Shown here piece by piece: positions 29,313 through 39,803 of a stretch of DNA of 64,000 bases. The notes under the pieces are model-generated. The model was given only the letters and a program-made list of their open reading frames with translations, was not told the origin of the DNA and did not search any database. The translations under genes were made by a program, and so were the position numbers. The stretch is from positions 1 to 64,000 of the forward strand of contig JAMLIC010000048.1 of NCBI GenBank assembly GCA_023954375.1. The letters run 5' to 3'. Source of the DNA: Planctomycetota bacterium. Lineage in GTDB: Bacteria > Planctomycetota > J058. The stretch's first letter is position 1; every line of letters begins with the position of its first letter.

Positions 29313-31490
29313 CTATGACGTGCCCGCCGGGCGACCGGCGCGGGCGGCGATGCGCCGCAGGTCGAGGCTCCAGGGCGTCAGCGCCGCGGGGTCGGGCCCG
29401 CACGCGGGAGCGCCCGCGTCGGCCTCGCGCGCGACGACCAGGCGCTCCGCGCGCCGGCGGGCGGCCTCCTCCAGGTCGCCGGGCAGGCCGTCGTAGGCGC
29501 CGCCGTCCGGCCGCCAGTCGTGCAGGTCGAGCCGCCAGCCGGCGCCGCCCGGTCGTCGCCAGCGCAGCGCCAGGGGGCCGTTGGGCGGCAGCGCGGGGTG
29601 CAGGCCGGGCCGGGGGGCGAAGGTCCGGCGGCGGAGGCCGAGGACCAGGCAGCTCGCGTCGCTCGCGGGGCGCAGGGGGAGCCGCGCCCAGCCGGCGGCG
29701 GTCCTGACCTCGACGGCCTCGCCGGCGAGATCGTCCAGGCCCTCGCCGGGGGCGGGGTGGAGCGCGACCTCCAGCCGGGCGGTGCTGGAGTCGACCCAGC
29801 GCGCGGTGCCGCGCTCCTGGGCGTGGGCGTCGCCGACCAGGGGCCAGAACTCCAGCGCGCGGCGCAGCGAGAGCGTCCGGCCGCCGTCGTCGACGCGACC
29901 GAGCGCGCGCTCGGCGTCGTCCAGCAGCAGCGCGGCGAGGGGCGGCGCGAGGCCGAGCCCGGCGGCCTCGAGCCGCGCGAGCACGACGCGCAGGTCGGCC
30001 ATGAGCTCGACGGGCAGCGCGAAGCGGTCGCGCAGGGCGCGCCCCCAGTCCACGAGCGCCACGTCGGGCGGCCCCTCCTCGCGCCCGAGCCAGGCGATCA
30101 GGGCGCGGAACAGGGCCGCCACCGCCGCGCCGTGCAGCGGGGTGCGCGTCATGCGCAGCGCGCGCAGCTCGACCAGCCCGGCGCGCCCCCGCGTCGGGTC
30201 GGGGCTCCAGAGCTTCTCGACGTTGACCTCCGCGCGATGGCCGTTGCCCAGCCGGTCGGCCAGGAACGGGGCCAGGGCCTCCCACAGCGCCTCGGGCGCC
30301 GCCGGCGGGCCGTGGGTGAGCAGGTCCAGCGCCAGCCCCAGCTCGTCGAACAGCTCGGGGGCCCCCTCGTCGGTGCGCGGCGACTGGCTGGAGCTGCCGA
30401 CGTTGTCCACGGCGAACCAGTAGCCGAGCGCCGGGTGCCGGTTGAGGAGCGCCAGCAGCCGGGGCAGGAGCCGCGGCCGGCGCAGGAAGGGGCTCTCCTC
30501 GGGCGAGGGCCCGCCGAAGGTCAGCTGCCCGCCGCCCCCCGAGTCGCCGACCTCACCCGAGTAGCTCGCCCGCCAGGGCGAGAGCCCGGCGGCCGCCGCG
30601 GCGGCGTGGATCGCCTGCAGGTCGGCCAGGTGGCCCTGGAGGTCGGGCGAGGGGGCCATGTTCACCTCGACGACGCCGGGGTCGGGCGTGACCGACAGCC
30701 AGGCCACGCGCGCGTCGACCGGGGGCGGGAAGCCGGTCCACACGACGCCGATCGCCCCCCGGGCGCGGGCCGCGTCGCCCACGCGCCCGAGCAGCGCCAG
30801 CGCCTCGTCGACGCTCGCCAGGCGCGGCACCTCGATCCGCAGCGCGCCCCCGTCGAGGTCGCCGAGCCCGAGCAGGCGCACGCCGTCGGCGGCCAGCGGG
30901 TCTTCGAGGCCGGCGTCGCCCAGGGCCGCGTCGCCCAGGGGCGGCCGGCGCAGGCGCGGGTCCGCCGCCGCCGGCGCGCCGGCGCCGGGCGCGAGCGCCC
31001 AGGCCAGCCGCCAGGGGAGCGGCTCGCCCGGGCTGGTGGGACCGACGACGCGCACCGCGTGCCCTTCGGCCTCGAGCGCCGCCGCCAGGTCGGCCATCAC
31101 GGCGGCCGCGAGCGGCGCCTCGGCGGGCCCGGGCCGCAGGTCGTCCAGCGGATCGGCGGGGGCCCCGGGCGCTACCGGCCCCCCGTCGCGGCGCCGGTAG
31201 AGCCCGTAGGAGAAGCGCGGCCGGTCCTCGCCCGGGTACTGCCGGCCCACGCTGCGCAGCGCCAGGTCGCCCGGGCGGCGCAGGGCGCGCAGCAGGGCGC
31301 GCGCCCGCGCCTCCTTGTCGGCGCCCAGCGCGCCGCCGAGCCAGGCGGGGTCGAGCGAGGCGCGGTCGGTGAAGGTCGGCTCGCCGCCCAGCCACACCTC
31401 CAGCCCGAGGGCGCGCACGGCGTCGTCGTGCGCCCGCACCGCGCCGGCAGCCCCGGGCGCGCGTCGGGGCGGGCGGCGGGGGCGGGCCAC
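29313..31490 (-). CDS. Stand-alone DUF2126 protein (divergent paralog)
   Basis: A 725-residue DUF2126-family protein (a predicted amidoligase-associated domain), starting at GTG 31490 and 31 bases after the stop of the longer transglutaminase-DUF2126 gene. It retains the family landmarks LGGEPTFTDRA, GRQYPGEDRPRFSYGLY, SVTPDPGVVEVNMAPS, ESPFLRRP and a HRAEVNVEKLW block. Compared with the DUF2126 part of its neighbour, the GSGGGHHLTLGG block reads DSGGGGQLTFGG, so the His pair is lost. It has no transglutaminase region. Possible roles are a non-catalytic partner or an enzyme with altered specificity. Confidence 0.82.
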   Translation of the reverse strand: MARPRRPPRRAPGAAGAVRAHDDAVRALGLEVWLGGEPTFTDRASLDPAWLGGALGADKEARARALLRALRRPGDLALRSVGRQYPGEDRPRFSYGLYRRRDGGPVAPGAPADPLDDLRPGPAEAPLAAAVMADLAAALEAEGHAVRVVGPTSPGEPLPWRLAWALAPGAGAPAAADPRLRRPPLGDAALGDAGLEDPLAADGVRLLGLGDLDGGALRIEVPRLASVDEALALLGRVGDAARARGAIGVVWTGFPPPVDARVAWLSVTPDPGVVEVNMAPSPDLQGHLADLQAIHAAAAAAGLSPWRASYSGEVGDSGGGGQLTFGGPSPEESPFLRRPRLLPRLLALLNRHPALGYWFAVDNVGSSSQSPRTDEGAPELFDELGLALDLLTHGPPAAPEALWEALAPFLADRLGNGHRAEVNVEKLWSPDPTRGRAGLVELRALRMTRTPLHGAAVAALFRALIAWLGREEGPPDVALVDWGRALRDRFALPVELMADLRVVLARLEAAGLGLAPPLAALLLDDAERALGRVDDGGRTLSLRRALEFWPLVGDAHAQERGTARWVDSSTARLEVALHPAPGEGLDDLAGEAVEVRTAAGWARLPLRPASDASCLVLGLRRRTFAPRPGLHPALPPNGPLALRWRRPGGAGWRLDLHDWRPDGGAYDGLPGDLEEAARRRAERLVVAREADAGAPACGPDPAALTPWSLDLRRIAARAGRPAGTS

Positions 31491-31521
31491 GGCCGCGCAG
31501 CCTCGCCGGCGGCCCTCGACC

Positions 31522-34500
31522 TCACCAGGCCACCTCGCGCCGCTGCGCGGGGCGGTCGCCCTCGAGCCAGCGCAGGTCGAGCGTCCGCGGCGTCTCGTCG
31601 CGCGCGCGCGCCGGGCGGGGCAGGACCGGCCACTGCGCGTGTCCGTCGCGGGTGAAGCGCTGCGCGCGCCGCGAAGCGGCCTCGAACGCGGTCAGGGGCG
31701 GCTCGTCGAAGCTCCGCCCCTCGGGGTGCCACACGTGCCAGCTGCAGGCGCCGAGCGAGCGGGCCGCCCACACGTCGACGACGTCGAAGCGCAGCGGGTG
31801 GTGGATGCCGATCGTCGGCTGCAGGCAGTGGGGCGGCTGCCAGGCGCGGAAGCGCACGCCCGCCACGTACTCGCCCGCGCGGCCGGTGGGGTGCAGCGGC
31901 AGCGCGTGGCCGTTGACGCACACGACGTGGCGCTCGTCGACCATCCCCTCCACGCGCACCTGCACCCGCTCGAGCGAGCTGTCCACGTAGCGGCTCACCC
32001 CGCCGCCGCTGGCCTCCTCGCCCAGGACCGGCCAGGGCTCGAGCGCCTGGCGCAGCTCGACCACCAGCCCGTCGGTCTCCAGCCGGCCGAGCACGGGGAA
32101 GCGGATGTCGAGGAACGCGCGGTACCAGGCGTCGTCGAAGGGCAGGCCCGCGGCGCGCAGGTCGTCGAGGACGTCCTCGAGGTCGCGCCAGAGGAAGTGC
32201 GGGAGCATGAACTCGTCGTGCAGCCGCCGCCCCCAGCGCAGCAGCGGCCGGGTGTAGGGCTCGCGCGCGAAGCGGGCCACGAGCCCGCGCGCGAGGAGCA
32301 TCTGCGCCGCCGCCATGCGCTCGTGGGGCGGCATCTCGAAGGCGCGCAGCTCGATCAGGCCCTGGCGGCCGGCCGGCCCGGCGGGGTCGAACAGCTTGTC
32401 GATCGAGACCTCCGTGCGGTGCGTGTTGCCGCTCACGTCGGTGAGCAGGTTGCGCAGCAGGCGGTCGATCAGCCAGGGCGGCGGGTCCCCGCCGGCGGGC
32501 AGCCGCGAGAGGGCCAGCTCCAGCTCGTCGAGCGCGTCCATGCGCGCCTCGTCGACGCGCGGCGCCTGCGACGTGGGCCCCACGAACAGCCCCGTGAACG
32601 CGTAGCTCAGCGCGGGGTGGTGCTGCAGGTAGCGCAGGAGGCTGGCCAGGAGGTCCGGCCGGCGGAGGAAGGGGCTCTCCGGCGGCGTCGGCCCCCCGAG
32701 GGTCAGGTGGTGGCCGCCGCCCGAGCCGGTCTCGCGCCCGTCGAGCTGGTAGCGCTCGGAGGTGAGGCCCGCGCGGTTCGCGGCGTCGGCGGCGCGCTCC
32801 AGCCAGCCGACGTACTCGTCGAAGCCCTCGCTGGGGGGCAGATTCACCTCCAGGACCCCGGGGTCGGGCGTCACCGAGCACGTGAGCAGGCGCGGGTCGG
32901 CCGGCGGTCCGTAGCCCTCCAGGCGCACGGCCACGCCCACGCCGCCCGCGGCGTCCTCGACCGCGGCGACCAGCTCGAGGAAGCGCTCGGCCTGGGCCAG
33001 CGGGGGCAAGAACACGTGCACGACGCCGGCGCGCGGCTCCACGCACAGCGCCGTGCGCAGCGGGCCCCACTCGCCCGCGGGCGCGGGCGGCTCGGCGTGA
33101 CGGGGGCCCTGGTGGCGGACGCGCGCCGCGGCCGGGCGGGCGGCCTGGCGCGGGTCGAAGCGGAACGCGGCCGGCGCCGCCGCGCCCGCGCCGCCGAGCG
33201 CCGGGGGGCGGGCGAACGGGTCCTCGGGCCAGGCGAGGAGCGGGTCGGCGGGGCGGCCGCTGATCCGGTCCAGCGGCAGGCGCAGCCCCATGGGCGCGTC
33301 GCCGGGGGTCAAGAACAGGTGCCCGCGGCGGAACGTCCACTCGGCCGACGTCCAGCCGGTCCCGTCGTGGGCCAGCGGGAGCGCGAACCCGGCCGGCGCG
33401 TCGAGCCCGCGATCGAGCACGCGCGTGAGCCGGCGGCGGTCCTCGCTGGCGTCGCCCGCGAGCGCCAGGGGGTCCAGGTCGACCGGGAGGTTCTCCTCCA
33501 GCGTGGCGAAGACCCACGGGTCCTCGAAGCCCGGCATGACGAGCGCCGCGGGCAGCCCGAGGCGCTCGGCCAGGGCCGCGCCGAGGGCGCGAGCGCGCTC
33601 GAGGGCGCCGCGCTGGCCGGCGCGGCGCGCCTGCCGGCGGCGCAGCTCCTCGGGCGAGCGCGCCGGCTCGTCGGGGGCGGCGTCGCCGGGCGGGCGCAGG
33701 TCGAGGCGCGCCGGGTCGCGCCACACGGGGGCCCCGTCGGCGCGCCAGAGGAAGCGCAGGGCCCAGCGCGGGAGGCTCTCGCCCGGGTAGTGCTTGCCCT
33801 GCTGCTCGAGCACCAGCGCCCCCGCGGGGAGCCGCTCGCGCAGGTGATGCGCCAGGCGCAGCCCCTGCGACCACTTGGTCGGGCCGAGGGCCTCGGCGTT
33901 CCACTCGGGGGCGCGCGGGTGCTCGCGCGAGGTCCAGGTCGGCTCCCCGCCCATGGTCAGGCGCAGGTCCTCGGCGCGCAGGCGCGCGTCGACGGCGCGG
34001 CCGGCGGCGCGCAGCGCCTCCCACTGCTCGTCGGTGTAGGGGCGCCGCGGGCGCGGCTCGTGGCCCAGCCGCGTGACCTCGAGCTCGAACGTGACCGCGC
34101 TCGCGGCCGCGCTGGCGCTCCCCGTCACCGGCGCGGCCAGCTCCGGTTGCACGGCGACGCACAGGGGGACGTGCCCCTCGCCGCAGAAGAGCCCGCTGGT
34201 GCCGTCGAGGCCGATCCAGCCGCCGCCGGGCATGTAGACCTCCGCCCAGGCGTGCAGGTCGACCGCGTCGCGCGTGAGCCCGCGGGGCAGGTCGGGGATG
34301 TTCCCCTCGTCGGCCAGCTGCACCAGGTAGCCGGAGACGAAGCGCGCGGCGAGGCCGTGCGCGCGCAGCAGGTCGACGAGCAGCACGGCGCTGTCGCGGC
34401 AGCTCCCCCGGCCCAGCGTCAGCGTCTCCTCGCTCGTCTGGATGCCCGCCTCCTGGCGGATCACGTAGCGCACGTCGCGCGCCACGCGCGCGTTGAGCTC

Positions 34501-34935
34501 CACCAGGAACTCGATCGTGTCGCCGGCGGCGGGTTGGCGCGCCAGCCACTCGCGCAGGCGCGGGCCGCGCTCGGGCGCGCCGAGGAACGGCCGCAGCTCG
34601 TCGGCGAGCCCGTCGGGGTAGGCCCAGGGGAGCGTCCTGCAGCGGTCGTCGAGGAAGAAGTCGAACGGGTTGACCGGGCGCACCTCGAGCGTGAGCTCGA
34701 CGTCCAGCGCCAGCTCGCGCGAGGTGGCGCCCACGGGGAACGTCACCCGGGCGACCCGGTTGGCCCAGGGGTCGCGCTGCCAGCGCACCCGGCAGGCGTC
34801 GGGGCCGACGCGCAGGTCGTAGGACGTGACCTCGGCGCGGGTGTGCGGCGCGGGGCGCAGGCGCACGACGTGAGGGCCGAGCGCGACCGCGCGGTCGTAC
34901 GCGTAGCGGGTCCGATGCCGGACGCGGAGGTGCAT
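31522..34935 (-). CDS. Transglutaminase-like protein fused to DUF2126
   Basis: A 1137-residue fusion starting at ATG 34935. An N-terminal bacterial transglutaminase beta domain (about 1-90) precedes the papain-like transglutaminase core with Cys179 (GRGSCRDSA), His228 (DLHAWAEVYMP) and Asp244 (WIGLDGT). Residues of about 340-1110 are a DUF2126 domain with TMGGEPTWTSRE, GKHYPGESLPRW, SVTPDPGVLEVNLPPS and the GSGGGHHLTLGG block. Such fusions occur with circularly permuted ATP-grasp and alpha-E genes in predicted peptide-synthesis or modification systems (comparative-genomic prediction by Iyer, Aravind and colleagues). No signal peptide, so cytosolic. The ATP-grasp gene starts divergently 68 bases away. 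Confidence 0.9.
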   Translation of the reverse strand: MHLRVRHRTRYAYDRAVALGPHVVRLRPAPHTRAEVTSYDLRVGPDACRVRWQRDPWANRVARVTFPVGATSRELALDVELTLEVRPVNPFDFFLDDRCRTLPWAYPDGLADELRPFLGAPERGPRLREWLARQPAAGDTIEFLVELNARVARDVRYVIRQEAGIQTSEETLTLGRGSCRDSAVLLVDLLRAHGLAARFVSGYLVQLADEGNIPDLPRGLTRDAVDLHAWAEVYMPGGGWIGLDGTSGLFCGEGHVPLCVAVQPELAAPVTGSASAAASAVTFELEVTRLGHEPRPRRPYTDEQWEALRAAGRAVDARLRAEDLRLTMGGEPTWTSREHPRAPEWNAEALGPTKWSQGLRLAHHLRERLPAGALVLEQQGKHYPGESLPRWALRFLWRADGAPVWRDPARLDLRPPGDAAPDEPARSPEELRRRQARRAGQRGALERARALGAALAERLGLPAALVMPGFEDPWVFATLEENLPVDLDPLALAGDASEDRRRLTRVLDRGLDAPAGFALPLAHDGTGWTSAEWTFRRGHLFLTPGDAPMGLRLPLDRISGRPADPLLAWPEDPFARPPALGGAGAAAPAAFRFDPRQAARPAAARVRHQGPRHAEPPAPAGEWGPLRTALCVEPRAGVVHVFLPPLAQAERFLELVAAVEDAAGGVGVAVRLEGYGPPADPRLLTCSVTPDPGVLEVNLPPSEGFDEYVGWLERAADAANRAGLTSERYQLDGRETGSGGGHHLTLGGPTPPESPFLRRPDLLASLLRYLQHHPALSYAFTGLFVGPTSQAPRVDEARMDALDELELALSRLPAGGDPPPWLIDRLLRNLLTDVSGNTHRTEVSIDKLFDPAGPAGRQGLIELRAFEMPPHERMAAAQMLLARGLVARFAREPYTRPLLRWGRRLHDEFMLPHFLWRDLEDVLDDLRAAGLPFDDAWYRAFLDIRFPVLGRLETDGLVVELRQALEPWPVLGEEASGGGVSRYVDSSLERVQVRVEGMVDERHVVCVNGHALPLHPTGRAGEYVAGVRFRAWQPPHCLQPTIGIHHPLRFDVVDVWAARSLGACSWHVWHPEGRSFDEPPLTAFEAASRRAQRFTRDGHAQWPVLPRPARARDETPRTLDLRWLEGDRPAQRREVAW

Positions 34936-35003
34936 GGGCCCTCGGTCGTGTTGCGGCGCCTCGTCGGCGCAGCGGCGGTGGCGGGAGCGAATGCGGGGGG
35001 TCT
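34936..35003. promoter_or_regulatory. Divergent intergenic region of the amidoligase locus
   Basis: A 68-base gap separates the two transcription directions of the locus, so both promoters must lie here or inside the flanking gene starts. It is less GC-rich in parts (tcggtcgtgttgcggcgcc). No convincing -35/-10 pair can be named. Confidence 0.45.
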
Positions 35004-36562
<1,559 letters not shown>

Positions 36563-36566
<4 letters not shown>

Positions 36567-37555
36567 TCTCGCGCGTGGCGGAGGCCTGCTACTGGCTGCA
36601 TCGGTACATGGAGCGCGTCGAGAGCACGGCGCGAATGCTCGAGGTGAACCTGTCGCTCGTGCTCGACGCGGGCGTCCCGGCCCTCGACCGCTGGCACCCG
36701 CAGGTGATCGTGTGCGGCGAGGCGGCGCGGTTCGAGGAGCTCCACGGGGGCGAGGCGGCGGCCGACCGCGAGGTCGTGCAGCGCTACCTGGTGTGGGACG
36801 AGCGCAACCCGGTCTCGATCATCACCTCGCTCCGCTGGGCGCGCGAGAACGCGCGCACGATCCGCGAGACGATCAGCCTCGAGGTGTGGGAGGTCCTGAA
36901 CGCCTTCTGGCTTTGGATGACCGAGGGCAAGGGCGAGCGCCTCTACGCGCGCGACCGGCAGGCCTTCTACGAGCGGGTCAAGTCGCGCTGCCACGCGTTC
37001 CACGGCACGACGCACAACACGATGCTCCACGAGCGGCCGTTCGACTTCATGCGCCTGGGCATGCTGCTGGAGCGCGCGGGGCAGACGGCGCGCATGCTCG
37101 ACGTGAAGTACCACCTGCTAGGGCCCACCCGGAGCGATGGAGAGAGCGCCGTCGAGGCGATCCAGTGGCTGGCGCTGCTGCGCTCCTGCTCGGCCAGCGA
37201 GGCCTTCTTCAAGCGCCACCAGGGGGCGATCACCGGCCCGGCCGTGGCCGGCTTCCTGCTCCTCGAACCGGCCTTCCCGCGCTCGGTCCTCCACTGCCTG
37301 GACCGGGCCTGGAACTTCCTGCGCCGCGTACGCCCCGACGAGGGCTCGCCGATCGGCGCCCGCAGCGCGGCGCTCCTGGCGGCGCTGCTGGAGAGCCTGC
37401 GCGGGCTGACCCCCGAGTCGGTGGTCGCCGGCGGGCTGCACGCGGAGCTGACCCGCCAGATCGGCGCCATCACCGAGGTGTGCAGCGCCGTCTCGGGCGA
37501 CTTCTTCGACCCGCCCGTGCCCGCCGCCGAGCCCCGCCGCGAGGCGGTCGGGTGA
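36563..37555 (+). CDS. Alpha-E domain protein (DUF403)
   Basis: A 330-residue all-helical protein of the alpha-E family (DUF403), a constant companion of the circularly permuted ATP-grasp enzyme in predicted peptide-synthesis systems. Typical blocks are ACYWLHRYMERVESTARMLEV, NPVSIITSLRWARENARTIRE, ISLEVWEVLNAFW, FMRLGMLLERAGQTARMLDVKYH and ITGPAVAGFLLLEPAFPRSV. The start is TTG 36563, in the ATP-grasp stop (TTGA) and just after AGGAGG. The domain has no known catalytic site and is thought to be a partner or ligand-binding subunit. The gene overlaps the next by GTGA. Confidence 0.92.
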
Positions 37556-39420
37556 GCCAGCTCCTGGGGCTCTCGTTCGACTGCACCAGCTCGCCCTCGA
37601 TCGAGCTCAAGGGCATGCGCCAGGCCGGCGACACCCGCCATCGCCCCTACGGCTGGGGGTTCGGCTGGTTCCCGGGCGAGGACCGCGCGGCCATGCTGGT
37701 CAAGGACCCGACCTCGATCGGCGACAACGCCATGACGAAGGTCCTGCGCGACTGGAAGCGCTTCCGCTCGACGGTGTTCGTGTGCCACCTGCGCGGGGCC
37801 GCGCAGCGCATCACGCAGCAGGACACGCACCCCTTCCTGCGCAGCTACGGCGGGCGCGACTGGCTCCTGGCCCACAACGGCGACCTGCAGGCGGAGGCGA
37901 TCCCGCTGGAGTCGGACCCCACGTTCTTCCCGGTGGGGCGGACGGACTCCGAGCGGGCCTTCTGCTGGCTCCTCGAACGCGTGCGCCAGCGCCGCGGCCG
38001 GCAGCTCTCCGACGTGGGCTGGCCGGAGCTGCACGGGTGGCTGACGGAGCTGAACGCCCTCGGGACGCTCAACCTGCTCCTGTCCGACGGGCACGACCTG
38101 GTCGCCTACCACGACCAGCGCGCCTTTCACGGCCTCACCTGGCAGCGGCGCCTGCCGCCCTACGCCCCGGGGCCGCTCGAGTCGGACGACATCAGCCTGG
38201 ACTTCCAGGACGCGCGCGACGTCGCGCGCACCAGCGTGATCGTCTCGACCCGGCCCCTGTCGGGCGAGCAATGGACCCCCTTCCTGCCCGGGCAGATGCT
38301 CGTCGCCCGCCGCGGCGCGGTGATCTGGACGAGCCACCCGGCGCAAGCGACCACCCCTCCGAGCGCTCCCGGCGACGCCCCCGGCCCGGCGCCGACCCCG
38401 ACGCCCCTGCACGTCGCGGCCGCCGGTCCGGCCGTCATGCAGACGTCGGCGCTGCAGGGGGCGCAGGGGGCGCCGCCGTCCCCCGACGCCGCGCGTGCGG
38501 CGGTCGAGCCGGCGTCGCCCTCGCGGGAGCGGCGCCGCTACCACGTCCTGCACCGGACCTCCTACCGCTACGCCCTGGAGGTGGAGCAGAGCACCCACCT
38601 CTACCGGCTCCGCCCGGTGCACGACCTCGCCCAGACCGTGCTCGACCACACGCTGGAGCTGTCGGTCGAGGGCTCGCGGCGTGACTTCGAGGACGTCTTC
38701 GGCAACCAGGCCACCCGGCTGACGGTGGAGCGCCCGTACCACGAGCTGGGCATCGTGGCCCGGTCGATCGTGGAGGTGACGGCGGACCTCGACGTGCAGC
38801 AGGCGCCGCGGCGCGACAACATCCCGCTGGTGTGGATGCCCTGGCAGCGGCAGATGATGTCGCCCTACCTGCTGCCCCCCGAGCTGCCCGAGACCCAGCT
38901 GCGCGAGCTCAACGACTACGCCATGAGCTTCGTCGAGCGGCAGGACTACGACCTGTTCGAGACGCTCAACGACATGAACCGCACCATCTACCGCGACTAC
39001 GCCTACGTGTCCGGCTCGACCACGCTGGAGACGACCCCCTTCGAGGTGCACACCAGCCGGCGCGGTGTGTGCCAGGACTTCGCCAACCTGTTCATCTGCC
39101 TGGCGCGCCTGCTGGGGATCCCCGCGCGCTACCGGGTGGGCTACATCTTCACGGGCAGCAACTACGAGAACAAGATCCAGTCCGACGCCTCCCACGCCTG
39201 GGCCGAGCTGTACCTGCCGTGGCTGGGCTGGCGCGGCTACGACCCGACCAACGGCTGCCTGGTCGGCAGCGACCACGTGCGGGTGGCGTCCGGGCGCAAC
39301 TACCGCGACGCGACGCCCAGCTCCGGCACGATCTACGCCGGCGGCGGGGGCGAGTCCCTCGAGATCGAGGTCCGCGTGGTCCCCGTCGGTGACGACGTGC
39401 GCGGCCTCGATCAGGTGTAG
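37552..39420 (+). CDS. Class II glutamine amidotransferase-like domain fused to transglutaminase
   Basis: A 622-residue fusion starting at GTG 37552 (GTGA overlap). Residues 1-265 follow the GATase_4 (YafJ/EgtC-like) class II fold: SQLLGLSF at the start, YGWGFGWF, VCHLRGAAQ, HPFLRSY, WLLAHNGDL and TDSERAFCWLL. The N-terminal catalytic Cys (residue 2 in MC[QR]LLG) is Ser2 here. A Pro/Ala-rich linker (about 265-325) joins a bacterial transglutaminase N-domain and a core with Cys507 (RRGVCQDFANL), His548 (SHAWAEL) and Asp564 (GYDPTNG). The transglutaminase half looks active; the amidotransferase half may not hydrolyse glutamine. Last gene of its operon. Confidence 0.88.
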   Translation: MSQLLGLSFDCTSSPSIELKGMRQAGDTRHRPYGWGFGWFPGEDRAAMLVKDPTSIGDNAMTKVLRDWKRFRSTVFVCHLRGAAQRITQQDTHPFLRSYGGRDWLLAHNGDLQAEAIPLESDPTFFPVGRTDSERAFCWLLERVRQRRGRQLSDVGWPELHGWLTELNALGTLNLLLSDGHDLVAYHDQRAFHGLTWQRRLPPYAPGPLESDDISLDFQDARDVARTSVIVSTRPLSGEQWTPFLPGQMLVARRGAVIWTSHPAQATTPPSAPGDAPGPAPTPTPLHVAAAGPAVMQTSALQGAQGAPPSPDAARAAVEPASPSRERRRYHVLHRTSYRYALEVEQSTHLYRLRPVHDLAQTVLDHTLELSVEGSRRDFEDVFGNQATRLTVERPYHELGIVARSIVEVTADLDVQQAPRRDNIPLVWMPWQRQMMSPYLLPPELPETQLRELNDYAMSFVERQDYDLFETLNDMNRTIYRDYAYVSGSTTLETTPFEVHTSRRGVCQDFANLFICLARLLGIPARYRVGYIFTGSNYENKIQSDASHAWAELYLPWLGWRGYDPTNGCLVGSDHVRVASGRNYRDATPSSGTIYAGGGGESLEIEVRVVPVGDDVRGLDQV

Positions 39421-39803
39421 CCGGCGCAACGACCTGGCGCGCCTTGTCTTGGTCGTGCTCTGTCACCGCGGCGACCGCCTGTCCTGATCGACGAGTTCCG
39501 CTCCTGGTGCCCATGGGACACGAAGGCACCAAGGTAGACAGAGGCCTGGGGGCCGTGGACTTCGTGGACCTTCGTTGCCTCGTGTCCCATGTGAGTCAAG
39601 GCGCACTCCTCTCTCACGGGGCAGGCGCGGTCAGCCTCGAAGCCATCGGTTCGAGCCCCCATCGCCCGCGCTCACCACGCCGCGCAGATCCTTCGCCAAG
39701 GAGTCGCCCCGTCGCGTCAGCCCTGTCCCTCCACCCCGGACGCCCACGCGAGCCCCTGCCGGCCCGTGATTTGCGCCCGGGTCGCCCAGGAGGGCGACGG
39801 CGC
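39421..39803. other. 383-base intergenic region with an inverted repeat
   Basis: No supportable gene between the amidoligase operon and the CDF transporter. It holds the imperfect inverted repeat at 39512-39591 and the ribosome-binding site AGGAGG (39789-39794) of the CDF gene. The region is less GC-rich than its surroundings, which fits non-coding or acquired DNA. Confidence 0.6.
39512..39591. repeat. Imperfect inverted repeat, 24-base arms
   Basis: Arms 39512-39535 and 39568-39591 match at 20 of 24 positions when one is reverse-complemented. The outer 12 bases (catgggacacga) are identical, and a 32-base spacer lies between. The wording (gacacgaaggcac) resembles a short repeated intergenic sequence type I have seen in environmental genomes. 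Confidence 0.8.

Noticed and set aside
39648..39658. ggttcgagccc, resembling a tRNA T-arm, possible tRNA or attachment-site remnant
   Set aside because: The neighbouring bases do not form a T-stem or acceptor stem and no anticodon arm is present upstream.
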